Of a stretch of 64,000 bases of DNA, positions 42,978-53,142 are shown piece by piece. Origin of the DNA: Papiliotrema nemorosa (lineage: Eukaryota; Basidiomycota; Tremellomycetes; Tremellales; Rhynchogastremaceae); NCBI GenBank assembly GCA_032158125.1, contig JASKOT010000005.1:1-64000 (forward strand), given 5' to 3'. Position 1 is the first letter of the stretch, and every line of letters starts with the position of its first letter. The notes below the pieces were generated by a model, which was not told the DNA's origin, searched no databases, and was given only the letters and a program-made list of their open reading frames with translations. The position numbers and the translations under genes are program-made.

Positions 42978-43767
42978 TTCGTTCTGTGAGGTTTCGCTCG
43001 AACGTTCTGTTATGGTATTACAGTCAGTAGCAGGCGCAGATCGGCTGAAAATATGCGCTTGAGATACGTTGGTGTCGGGTTGTCGGTGCCAGTAAAAGGT
43101 TGAGAACGATAGCGTCTATAGTGGGGTGAAGATATCACAACTCGCACCATATACTGCATGGTTGCCTTTTCTTTTGGGGACTTTGGGCTGCCCCATAGGA
43201 CCAGGTGCTCACTCTGCATACAAAGGATCGAGTGATTCGCTCGAAAGTCATCCTTTCTACTTATAAAGTCAATGGGGCACATAGCGAACCCTACATTACA
43301 TGCTCGATGCGTTTCACAGTCGCAGCTTCTGGTGGACAGCATGGCCGTTTGGGTAGATACAGTACGAGTTTTGTCCACTTCCATTCATGCGCGCGTCTCA
43401 ACAATGCAAACTTTAGGCGATAAGCAGGTGTTACACTGAAACCGCGAATACAGTGTGCTTTGTCCCCAAGCACTCCTGACCTTTCGTTCTGCTATACGAT
43501 TTTCTATGCCGTTTGCCTTGGGAACCGAGGCGTTGCCACTCCTCGCAGCACTACAAAGGGAGCCAAAGACACTATGATCTTCTCACGCAGCTCGTCCCTT
43601 CGATGAGCGATATGTATTCTCGTCGTGTCAGGGAGTAGCCATGGTCAGATTTTACAAAAAGCATGCATCTCTTTGTCCCCTCGTGTCTCTCACTCAGCAG
43701 CTCGACTCCACTCCGTGGACCAAACTTGATCGGCCGTTTAACGCTCAACCTGCGCGGAGACGATACG
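42978..43767. other. intergenic between members 2 and 3 of the local family
   Basis: About 790 bases. A minus-strand ORF of 124 codons (43010-43384) and several smaller ones have no recognisable sequence. It may include a 5' exon of member 2. Confidence 0.35.
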
Positions 43768-44549
43768 CTATCGCCCTGGGCCCCCATCGGCGCTTCCGGC
43801 AGATCCAGAAGAGTCCACCTTCAATTTTGCCATGGCATCTGCAACGGATGTTGAAAAGAATCGCTCGAACAGTTCTTGATGACCTGGTCTGGACAATGCA
43901 GTATCCACATAGGTCGAATATTCCTCTGGGGCGTTCAGCAACATTCTGACCTTTGTTGTCGGACTGGAATCGAAAGTTTGGCTCATATATTCCTGTTCAG
44001 CTTTAGATTTCGACTTGAGAGCTTCTCGTAGGTCTTTGGGAATCTTCAGACTTAGAGAGCACGACACAGTGGGCTTAGTTTGTACTGCTTCTGAATTCGA
44101 AGCACTTTGGGCTTTCTGCGAGTCGGTCTCGGCGTAACGCGCAGCGCCATAACCTGTAGCTTCAGTCCAAAAATCCTCTTGATTTTGATTCTTACTCTCA
44201 TCTTGCTTTGCATTCGACTGGCCATCTCCCTAGCAGAATTGCTGGATGTCTTCGTCATTGAAACGTGGTCTGTATCCGCGGTCGCCGAGTCAACCATGTC
44301 ATCATTATTGCCATGTACCCCATGCGGTCGGTTGCTCAGTTGGACAGTCGAGTCTGTAGGAGGTTCAGATGCCGTCGGATCCTCAACTACCTTGTCAGTC
44401 CCGTGTTCTGTTGACCCTTGATTCTGCCCGGTTGCGGGTACATATCCACCCGCTTCGATGATGGCGTCCGTCCACGTAGGGTTTTCCAAGAGGTCAGCCG
44501 TGGTGATGACTGTCCCATCTGGGGCTGTGAATTTGAAATCGGCAGACAT
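43768..44549 (-). CDS. hypothetical protein, member 3 of the local family
   Basis: Starts at 44549 (MSADFKFTAPDGTVITTADL). The frame change near 44230-44265 is explained by a 36 nt intron (GTTTCA...TGCTAG) joining TADTDH to GDGQSNAKQDESKNQ. The C-terminal part then reads WTEATGYGAARYAETDSQ, SCSLSLKIPKDLREALKSK, TFDSSPTTKVRMLLNAPEEY and RPGHQELFERFFSTSVADAM. The N-terminal motif is shared with member 2, the C-terminal block with member 1, which ties the three genes together. About 248 residues, Gly/Asp/Ser-rich, with no targeting signal seen and no known family. Confidence 0.62.
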
Positions 44550-45224
44550 TTCGTGTTGTGTTGTCTGGGGTAAATTGTCTCAATTGGACTATAGGCAGAT
44601 ACTGGAAAGAGTGCGAAAATACTGGATGAAATACGTGTGTTAATGATAAGTTCATATCGGCAACCTATGTATGTTTAACCCTTGGATGAGCCAAGCGAAG
44701 ATGAAAGGACAGCGAGATCGCAGAGCACGACTTGAGCATCAAACGATCTGCGAAGGCAAGTCAGAGGACTTGTCATGCATGATCGAAGCGAGACGCCTAC
44801 CAATGTGTATGGCGATCGACTAGCGATGATGAGCCTTATCAGAATCAACCTCCGTACCGTCCAAGAAAGACCGTTTGATTGAGCGCTCATTCTCCGCTGA
44901 TTCGCAGATTCAACGCGATAGTCGCGCTACGCCTCGATTGATCTGTATGTGCGAGGTATCGAAGCTACACTCCGATTCGCTTATCTCCTCCTCTTCTTCT
45001 TGTCTGCCATCAGTCAGCTTAGCGATCTTCCAACGTATCACGCAAAGTGCAATGCTCACGATTTGGGCCTTTTCTTTTTTGTTCCCTTGGTCTCCAGAAT
45101 CGGGCGCTTTTCGAAACAGTAGCTGTTTCACTGGATCGTACCTCGTTCTCAGCGTCGTCGGCAGTATTCTCCGCTGACCCGTCTGCCATCGCTCCCTGCG
45201 TGCCAGCCCGACCAGTTCCGCCAT
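44550..45224. other. region with ambiguous small ORFs
   Basis: Overlapping ORFs on the minus strand, one with a Glu run (DGRQEEEEEISESECSFDTS, 44910-45224), and short plus ORFs occur here. They could include 3' exons of the next gene. I cannot choose a coding frame. Confidence 0.35.
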
Positions 45225-45629
45225 TCACATTCCTGGCGGCTCTTCCAGTCCAACGCCCCGACTCGCAGTAAAAGTCGACATGCACAAGAGTACCGCAAGG
45301 AACCATATCGCTTTCATGGCAAACGTATGGTTCGTCTTGTAATAATACGTGGTTTTCCGCATGGTTGCGACTCCTGGAGCTGCAGCCACACCAACCGATA
45401 TTTTCTGGTATCCCGGTGTTGGAGATTCGGCAGATATGTACGCCGCGTTGTTCAAAGCGATGATCTTGGGTATGAGGCTGAGCGCCGTCCGTTGCTCAGG
45501 TGAGCAGGCCAATGTTCCGTTGGTCTGTATGCCAATGTTGTGAGTTGCCGGCGTCGCAGCTATGTCATCGAACTCAAACTCGCCGTCCTTGTATGCCTTC
45601 CAGATCCCCGGTTTCGTATCGCCTACCAT
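45225..45629 (-). CDS. hypothetical protein with one hydrophobic C-terminal segment
   Basis: An ORF of 134 codons starting MVGDTKPGIWKAYKDGEFEF at 45629. Composition is protein-like (DIAATPATHNIGIQTNG, ALSLIPKIIALNNAAYISAE) and it ends with a hydrophobic stretch MKAIWFLAVLLCMSTFTASR. That segment could be a membrane anchor, or its Met (about 45319) could begin a separate small secreted protein whose later exons lie in the frames at 45019-45306. No family recognised. Confidence is limited because splice sites could not be settled. Confidence 0.4.
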   Translation of the reverse strand: MVGDTKPGIWKAYKDGEFEFDDIAATPATHNIGIQTNGTLACSPEQRTALSLIPKIIALNNAAYISAESPTPGYQKISVGVAAAPGVATMRKTTYYYKTNHTFAMKAIWFLAVLLCMSTFTASRGVGLEEPPGM

Positions 45630-46025
45630 GGTCGTCGTGTTTGTATTGCTCTTTCGACCGCGTTATGCTTCAAGAGCCGTAGAACGAGTAACCAGTCTAC
45701 GAGTAGATTGATGCGCTCCGCATACATCTCCACCAACCGGTCCGGATCCGATGTCGATTACCGGGTTCAGCGACTCTATCTGGTTAGCATGGGCCTAAGT
45801 CGCACAACTCATAGCTTCGGTTACAGACGCATATGGCAACTCCTGACCCAGTCCTTGTATGTTTCACAAGACGTACTTGGTCGGCATGTATCTACCTGGC
45901 TCGAAGGTGTGCAGGTCGATCGATTACACTCGGACCCGAGACTCTATTTCTCTATTGACTGTTGCAAGAAGCCACAGTCCCCAGTCTGCGTTTTCGCATT
46001 GATTGATAGGAGATAATCACAATCC

Positions 46026-46211
46026 TCAGTCGAGGCCATCTAGCACGGCATTCATGATGGCTGCGGCAATGTCTTTCTGGCTGGTATTTGCTCCAAATCG
46101 GATGGGTCGACTGTCTACTTGTTGAGCGCGAATTCGAGCACTCGCAATCGGGGCTTCCGACCCTATGTCTGCGCGACCAAAGCTGTCGAGCGTGGCGTCA
46201 CCACGACTCAA
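46026..46211 (-). CDS. possible small hypothetical gene or exon
   Basis: A 61-codon frame, MSRGDATLDSFGRADIGSEA ... DIAAAIMNAVLDGLD. It looks more protein-like than neighbouring ORFs but has no domain and no confirmed partner exons. It lies in the poorly defined zone between the local gene family and the core genes. Confidence 0.22.
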   Translation of the reverse strand: MSRGDATLDSFGRADIGSEAPIASARIRAQQVDSRPIRFGANTSQKDIAAAIMNAVLDGLD

Positions 46212-46648
46212 GGCGTGTCACTCGTTGACTTGGATTGGATGCAGACGGAGAATAGATCGCCTCGAACATCAACGCTTCTGACTTCTGCACAAGGCGCTGG
46301 AGTGGTCTCGCTTTTGTCCGACCGAAATGGAGGGCTATTTCGCCGTGGGGAACGCAATTATGGTCGTGCATTCGTATGAAGTCTATTCGACGGAAAGAAA
46401 TATATGGCACTGATCAAGATGAAGCTTGCGATCAGCGGCTGGACCTGTCATGATGTACTCTGAATGGCTATCCACCGTCATTGACAGCGGAATCGCAGTC
46501 CCGGGGTAGCAAGGACTATCCGATACACGATCTCTACGCGAGACGGCCAAGTTCATGTCACTACAATTTTCACCGTGCAAGTGTCGTATACATGTCAATC
46601 TCGCTCCTCTCATCTCCTCTTCTTCTTTCTATCCGTCTTCTATGTCCG

Positions 46649-48197
46649 TCAGCGGACTTGCCTCATTGAACATGTGAACACGAATTGACTTACCACCTGG
46701 ATCTCTTCTTCGCTTTCCGACTCTGGGACTTTGACATGACTGGCCACAGACCCCTCTAAACTCTCCCTCTTCCTCTTCGATCCTCCGGCACTAGCACCAG
46801 CTCCACCGCCGCTGCCTCCCAGACTGGCTTTAGGCCTTCCTCTACCTTGCCTCTCCGTTGGAAGGGGCGTATCCTCCTCTTCTTTCTCCGTGCCGCTCAA
46901 GGAGCTTGATCTGGATTTCCCTCGTCGTCCTCTCCCGCCTGTAGAAGGTCGAGCTTTCGATGATCGGCCCTTGGTGGTAGATTCTGCTTTCTTGGCCGTA
47001 TCCCTCGATTTTCCTTTCTTCAATCGATCCCGTTTAGGTTTCTCTTCCGCTTCCTCCTCCTCATCTTCTTCCTCCTGCTCGTCCTGCTCATTCCCATCTT
47101 CTACCTCGTCTTCCTCTTCTGCATCATTCCCTTCTTCCCCTTCATGATCATTCTCCTGATCATCTTCCGCCTGACCATCTTCCGTCCCTTGGTGTCGATC
47201 ATCGCCCTCCTCATCAATGTCAGACTCTTCCTTCTCCTCTTCTTTCGCTGCCGCCCTTCTTCTCTTTCTCGGACTTTGACTCCTCTTCTCCACTTTCACA
47301 GCCTCCACCGCTCCTCTCCCTGGTCCCTTTCCTCTTTTGGGCCAATCTCCATCATTTTCCGCCGACCCAGCCGCTTCAGAATAGACCATCCCACTCCATC
47401 TCTCCGCTTGATCTTCATCGCTCTCATCTTTGTCGACTACTGGTAGATCGAAGTTTCCCTTGAGATGTTTATGATCAATCACCCCAGCCGATCGGCTCTG
47501 CCTCCTTGCTTTGGATCCTCCCTTCTTGCCATTATCTGCCGTATCCTGAGCATCCTTGTGTGACTTTCTGCTAGGTCCAGCATGATTCAGTGTCTGTTTA
47601 GATAGGGATTTCCGGTTTTCCGACGTGCTAGGCTCAGGTCCAGGTCCAGGTGAAGGGGAGGGCGAAGAGAGGGAAGAGATGGACGGGGAGCGGCGTTTGG
47701 AATGGCTAGGTCGACGAGTGGTTGGGGAGAGGGGATTGGGCGAGGTTGGAATGGAATCAGAGGATGAACCCGCTCGCTAGGTTGTCAGGTGTGACTCTTG
47801 TGGGCTGGACTTACCATCTCCTCCAACGCCTCGAGGTCGTACAATTCTCCTAGCATGCTCCACAATGTTTCAATCGGTACCAAACGATGCGTCGATTCAT
47901 GAATCTTCCCCTGAAGCTTAATCATGATCAGATGTTTATGCGGTCCGACTGTCCATCAGCACTCGAACTTCACCTCATCAATTGCCAAGGGACAGTCGAG
48001 AACTCACCCGGTCGAGCGTCCGGTAAGGCCCTATATAGTTCTTTCTCTCTTTCCGTCAGCTACATCACAATGATGATCATCCAGATATGTTCAAAAACAG
48101 AGAAAAGATGAGATTTCCTGACTCACATCAAGAGGTCAGACTCTGACTGTGCAGAGGAAGACACAGCTCCAGCCTTGTCTGGCGAAGCGGTCGACAT
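46649..48197 (-). CDS. EAF7: Eaf7/MRGBP-like subunit of the NuA4 histone acetyltransferase complex
   Basis: Starts at 48197 (MSTASPDKAGAVSSSAQSES). Small exons give KELYRALPDARPVGPHKHLI, MIKLQGKIHESTHRLVP and IETLWSMLGELYDLEALEEM, the conserved Eaf7/MRGBP core with its winged-helix-like RPVGxHKHxxM and LGxLYDLxALxE motifs. The long 3' exon is low complexity, with Ser/Pro/Lys-rich stretches then an acidic Glu/Asp run (about 47020-47230) and basic KRGKGPGRG and KPKRDRLKKGKSRD patches, normal for a chromatin protein. In yeast Eaf7 with Eaf3 and Eaf5 forms a NuA4 module. The terminal residues are uncertain because a GTAAGT donor at about 46694 may lead to one more short exon ending near 46577. 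Confidence 0.82.
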
Positions 48198-48702
48198 AGT
48201 GGACTCTTTGTGACACTTCTCCTGACACTTCAGAGAAGCTGTTGAATACCTTCTTCTTCTGTTTTATACACTTGTCTCGAGGAGGTGTATGAATGCAGGG
48301 TATACTAGAGATGAGTGGAGTGAATACGCAGTGACAATAACAAAAACTCATCCGTCACTCCCCACGCGTCACAAAGTCACGTTTCAGATAACACAACCTG
48401 CTTGCTCGACTTGACCTTGATCCTCTCTCTGTCGCTCTTATATGCAGTGATCCAGATGTAGATGATGATTCATACTGTAAAGTCTAAAGGAGAGTAAATA
48501 ATGTGACCTCTTTTCACAAAGAAGGTCAATGAGACGTGGGGGAGATCATCGTCTATGAATGTAGTCCCAAGGGGGAGAAAGAGAGAAAAAATGACCAATG
48601 CGTTCTATTCACAACCCAAACCAAACCGAAGAGACCAAACGAAGCAATGAGCAAGAGATGAGCCGAGAAGATTGACCCGAGTCAGGTCGAATGATCCCTA
48701 GC
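48198..48702. other. intergenic, Eaf7 promoter and UGD1 3' end
   Basis: About 500 bases without a gene. It should contain the UDP-glucose dehydrogenase 3' UTR and the Eaf7 promoter. A purine-rich stretch (gggggagaaagagagaaaa) lies at about 48570-48590. Confidence 0.45.
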
Positions 48703-51156
48703 TTAGAGTCGGTCGCCGGTACCGATGGTGACAACGGTGAAACCGATCTTCTGCAGCTCCTTTCGGTCGAGGATGAGTCGACCGTCAAAGACAAAGGCAG
48801 GTCGGGGGCAGTTGTCGTAGACTATATGAATAAGCGCTACTCTTTGACGATGCAATTTTGCGTACCCTCTTGCCAGTCAAGGGTCTTGAACTCGTCCCAC
48901 TCGGTGAGGATCACAACAGCCTCGGCATCCTTGCAAGCCTCGATGGCCGACTTGGCAATTTTGAAGTGAGGCTTGATGGGCTCGGCGGGGATCGCTCCGT
49001 AGCTGGAAGGTCAGTGCGGTGCTATCGCGGGGCGATTGTGTACTGACTCAGTAAGGTCGAGCCAGATCTGCGACTCGGTGACTTGAGGGTCGTAAACGGT
49101 GATTCGGGCCTTCTCGGAGAGGAAGTGGTTGGCGATAGAGATGGCGGGGGACTCTCGGGCTAGGACGTGAGTATAAAATCATGATGCATGGCAAGAGAGA
49201 CCCACTGTCTCCGGTGTCCTTCTTGAAGGCCCATCCGAGGATGGCAATCTTCTTCCCGGTGATGCTGGATGTCAGCCCGGCTTGGAGGGAGCTGATCGCA
49301 CTTACGTGTTGAAGAGAGTGTCGACGACCTTTCGGGCGAATCGGTCCTTTTGGTGCTCGTTCTGGCAATCAGCATCACATATCAACAGCGCGTATTCCAC
49401 TCACCATCTCAACAACAGCTCGCCAGTACTTGGCGACCTCGGGTAAGTGGAGCGACTCGGACAAGTAGACCAAGTTGAGGATATCCTTTTGGAAACAAGA
49501 TCCACCGAAACCGACCGAGGCCTTCAAGAACTTGTGACCCATTCGGGTGTCCTTTCCGACGGCAAAGGCGACCTCGTCAATGGAAGCACCAGTAGCCTCG
49601 CAAATGGCAGAGAGGGCGTTGACGGAAGAGATTCGTTGAGCCAACATGGCGTTGGCGGCAAGCTTGGAAAGCTCGGAAGACCAGAGACCGACGGTCAAGA
49701 TTCGCTCTTCGGGAACCCAGTTTTGGTAGACGGCCTTGAGCGAGTTGCAGGCGTCGATACCAGACTTGCTCTGGAGCGAACCGATGAGGACTCTGTCGGG
49801 GGCGAACAGGTCGTCAATGGCGGTACCCTCAGCCAAGAACTCTGCGAGGTCAGCGGAAACTCTAGCTGCATGGGGCCAAGCTGACCAGGGTTGGAGAGAA
49901 TGTCAAAGGTGCATCCGGGCTTGGAGTTGGCTTCGAGGATGGTTCGCATGGCACTGAGAGTGAGCTGGGTACAAGGGAGATATTAGTAGCAGCTCACTCG
50001 GCGGTTCGGCAAGGAACGGTCGACTTCTCGACGACAATCTTGGACGAGGTGGAGACCTCGGCAATTCGTCGGGTAGCCAATTGGAGGTAGCTAGGGGTCA
50101 GCTCACATGCTGCAAGTACGAGCCTCTGGTGTACTCACTTCAAGTCGGCAGCGAAACCAGCTCCGATACCAGACTTCTTGGTGGGGGTGTTGACCGAGAC
50201 GAAGATGAGGCTGGACGTCAGAAACGTCAAGTGCGAGGGTAGACACCACTCACTCGGCCTCGGCGATGGCCTTGTCGACATCGGTGGAGAAGAACAAGTT
50301 TCGTCCTCGAGCTTGCTTGACGACATCGTCGAGCTTGGGCTCGTAGATGGGGAGGTTGTCAGAGTTCCAAGCGTCAATTCGGGCTTGGTTGAGATCGACA
50401 ATGGTGACCTGGATGTGGGGGCTGTGGCATTAGCACCAGCACAACGAGATCAAGGTGAGTTGTGGTCAGAGTAGACTGAAGGTGGATGTGACGGAACGGG
50501 AGTTCAGGGTAAAAGTTCCGGGCTAAAAATGGGAACCGAAGAAGCGCAAAGGAACGTAATGGTAGTCGACGCGAAGTCAGGGGGCAGGGGAAATCATGAT
50601 CACCGAGATGATCGATCTGATGGAAAGGACGGTCTGGAGCGAGCAGAAGGGGGGGGTTGTGATGCACTGATCCCCGAACAGTTGCGTAGAGCCATACAAA
50701 AGGGAGGAGAAGGGGCGAAATGGTCCGATGGGGTTGATGGAGGGCAATAGAGATTTGGGGATGGATGGAGCGCGACTAACCATTTCAAAGCACTGAGGAG
50801 GTCAGCTAGAGCACACAAATCAGAACGCTGAGGGTACATACATGACGGCACAGGTTGGTCCACCTTGGAAGGGTCAGCAACGTTCAAGATGGTACCAGGG
50901 TTGAGGGGGTGGGGCAGAGCTATGCCGCCCGCACCACCTCTTGAATGTGAGAAGACATACCGACGTAACCAGCACCGACTGAGACGTTAGCATTCTACTC
51001 TGTCACAGCTACAGGTCGAGGTGGGCTCAGTCGAGGTGGATTGAAATTCTTTGGGGCAAAAGGTGTTCAAAATGAAATCCACGTCGACGCGTCTGAGATC
51101 TTTCGCGACAAGGAGGGGTACTCACTACAACAGATCTTCTTGACTTCGACGGGCAT
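48703..51156 (-). CDS. UGD1: UDP-glucose 6-dehydrogenase
   Basis: About ten exons from 51156 ([10 protein letters not shown]), then GAGYVG split from [124 protein letters not shown] with the catalytic Cys, [44 protein letters not shown] and the end [20 protein letters not shown] ... IGTGDRL. It oxidises UDP-glucose to UDP-glucuronate in the cytosol. In Cryptococcus-type yeasts this feeds capsule and xylan-like polysaccharide synthesis. Promoter features: TATATAAG at about 51244-51251 and a run of 14 C at 51317-51330. UGD1 is the Cryptococcus symbol. Confidence 0.95.
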
Positions 51157-51744
51157 GTTGAGTAGGATGAGAGGGAGGGATAAAAGAGTGTGTAGGTGAG
51201 AGGCAGAGGTAGAGGTAGATGTAGAAGTAGATGTAGATGGTAGGTATATAAGGATGAAAAGTCGGGGGATGTGCTTATCCTCAATGCGTCCAAACGGTGC
51301 AACGTGGGAAAAGCGACCCCCCCCCCCCCCTTCTCGCCACCCCTACCCACTGCTGCTTCCCTCTCGACGCGACGCGCTTTCTTTCCCGATGCAGCCAAAA
51401 CACACACTAATGGTCCCATCTCTTGCCACTCAGGGTCCGGGTGAGGGTTCCCATTCCGAGAAGAGAGATAACGCCGAGACATGTTCCCCGTCGATCCCCA
51501 TTGGTCGGGAATGACCCATTGGATGTGGCACACGTGGGAGTATATACATGTCGCGTGGTAGCCATCTGGGTAGCCATTACGTAAGGATCCCAGTTTCATC
51601 GACCACGCTGCTTCCAGACGTCATGGCAGATTGTTTAAAGAGTGAGATTTCGAAAGACGATACAAGGAGTGGACAAGCATTCAGCATCGGCGACGATACA
51701 TATAACCCTCTCTCTGCGATTAACCCCTCGCAGAGTGCTACACC
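51157..51744. promoter_or_regulatory. divergent UGD1 / Mpv17 promoter with microsatellite and poly-C tract
   Basis: From 51200 to 51246 is an irregular (AGGTAG/ATGTAG)n repeat, followed by TATATAAG and, at 51317-51330, a run of 14 C. The remaining 400 bases up to the Mpv17 ATG hold no gene. The poly-C tract is about 160 bases upstream of the UGD1 start and may affect nucleosome placement or transcription; that is inference. Confidence 0.5.
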
Positions 51745-52685
51745 ATGTCGCGAGCGACATTGTTACGGTTTGCCGGGTTTTACAACCACCATTTCGACAG
51801 GAGACCCATCCCCACGTTGATAGTCACCAACGGCGTGCTCAACTCGATAGCCGATGCGATTGTGAGTCCCTGTGACACTGTCGGTACAATAAGCTGATAT
51901 ACAGGCACAAGTATCTACTGGACTGGTGAGGTTGACTCACTCCTGCGTGCTGATTCCAGATGTCCAACCAGTCTTTCGGAACTGTGATGAGCCAATACGA
52001 CGTCCAACGGACGTTACGTTTCGCAGCGTTCGGAATGGCCATGGGGCCGTTGATAGGTGAATAGACTCTGTATACAAGCGCAAGTACGATGTGCTGACTC
52101 GGGTGTAGGACGATGGATGAGGTTGATAGAGCGACAAATACCCATAAGGCAGGGTATGAACAAGACGTTGCAGCTGGCCAAGAGGGTAGTAGCGGACCAA
52201 GCGATCATGTGAGGAGTACAAGGAAGAGATAGGGGTGAGTAGAAGCTGATGATTAGGGCGCCATTTGGTGTATGTCGACCAACTTACCGTCCATCTCGTC
52301 GAGATTGGCTGATTTCCAGCTGGTCCTCTTTGTTAGTTCCATGGGGTTCATGGAAGGTAGATCTACCGAAGAGATCGGTCAAAAGTTCTCGGATGTAAGT
52401 GGTCTCACACTGTCGTATAAAGTTGACACATAGATGTACTTCCGTATGTCCTTCACCCCATCTTCCCCCAACCCATCTTTATGCTCGAGTCGCGTATTGC
52501 GTTTTGTGTCGAAATATGGGGGCTTCGTATTCTGACCTCCAGCGGCACTGATAGCAAATTGGAAAGTATGGCCTTTGATCCAAACTATCAATTTCAAACT
52601 CATGCCGATCCAATACCGAGTCCCATTCCAGTCGACGTGCGGGATCGCTTGGACCTTGTACTTGTCCTTGTTGAATGCACAGTAA
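51745..52685 (+). CDS. Mpv17/PMP22-family inner mitochondrial or peroxisomal membrane protein (Sym1-like)
   Basis: Small exons join as MSRATLLRFAGFYNHHFDRR, PTLIVTNGVLNSIADAI, SQYDVQRTLRFAAFGMAMGP, LIGRWMRLIERQIPIRQGMN, KTLQLAKRVVADQAIMAP, LVLFVSSMGFMEGRSTEEIG, MYFPALIANWKVWPLIQTIN, FKLMPIQYRVPFQSTCGIAW and TLYLSLLNAQ, ending in TAA at 52683-52685. The WKVWPxIQxINFxxxPxxYR signature is the Mpv17/PMP22 hallmark. Four membrane helices are expected. Yeast Sym1 is needed for ethanol and heat-stress metabolism in mitochondria. A three-residue micro-exon (MYF plus one base) flanked by two introns was needed to keep frame; it fits the family exactly. Confidence 0.88.
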
Positions 52686-53142
52686 GTCTCTGGAGCCGTA
52701 TCGGTAGCGGTGGAAAGCTGACCGATAGGGACGACGTGAAGTTGGATCAACAGCATTAGGGGCTCATGACGCCTTGGTTGACATCGGACAAGAACAGACC
52801 CGTACTATAGATGGAGATCCGAATTCATGCCGTGGAAGCTATGACTGTATCGATAATGCTCTTCGGGACCTATGACCAATTCAAGCGCTGTTTATGCAAT
52901 GATGCAGCGGAAGTCTCGTCAGTCTTGGAGACTCTCACCCCGGGAACTATCAAGAGGGTCCATCGGGAGTCCATCTCCCGAGACGAGCAGGCTCATCGAT
53001 CATCAGGTCACTTGATGCATGAGTATCAGGAATGTCCAGATGGTACACCTCAATCGCCGTTGTCGCACCATGGTCCGCGTTCCCACCCCAACGCCTTCGA
53101 ATACCCGAGTACCAAGGTGTGTAGGCGAGACTACAGAAGCCC

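Noticed and set aside
46890..47446. Plus-strand Ser/Phe-rich ORFs
   Set aside because: Antisense of the Glu/Asp/Lys-rich exon of the Eaf7-like gene.
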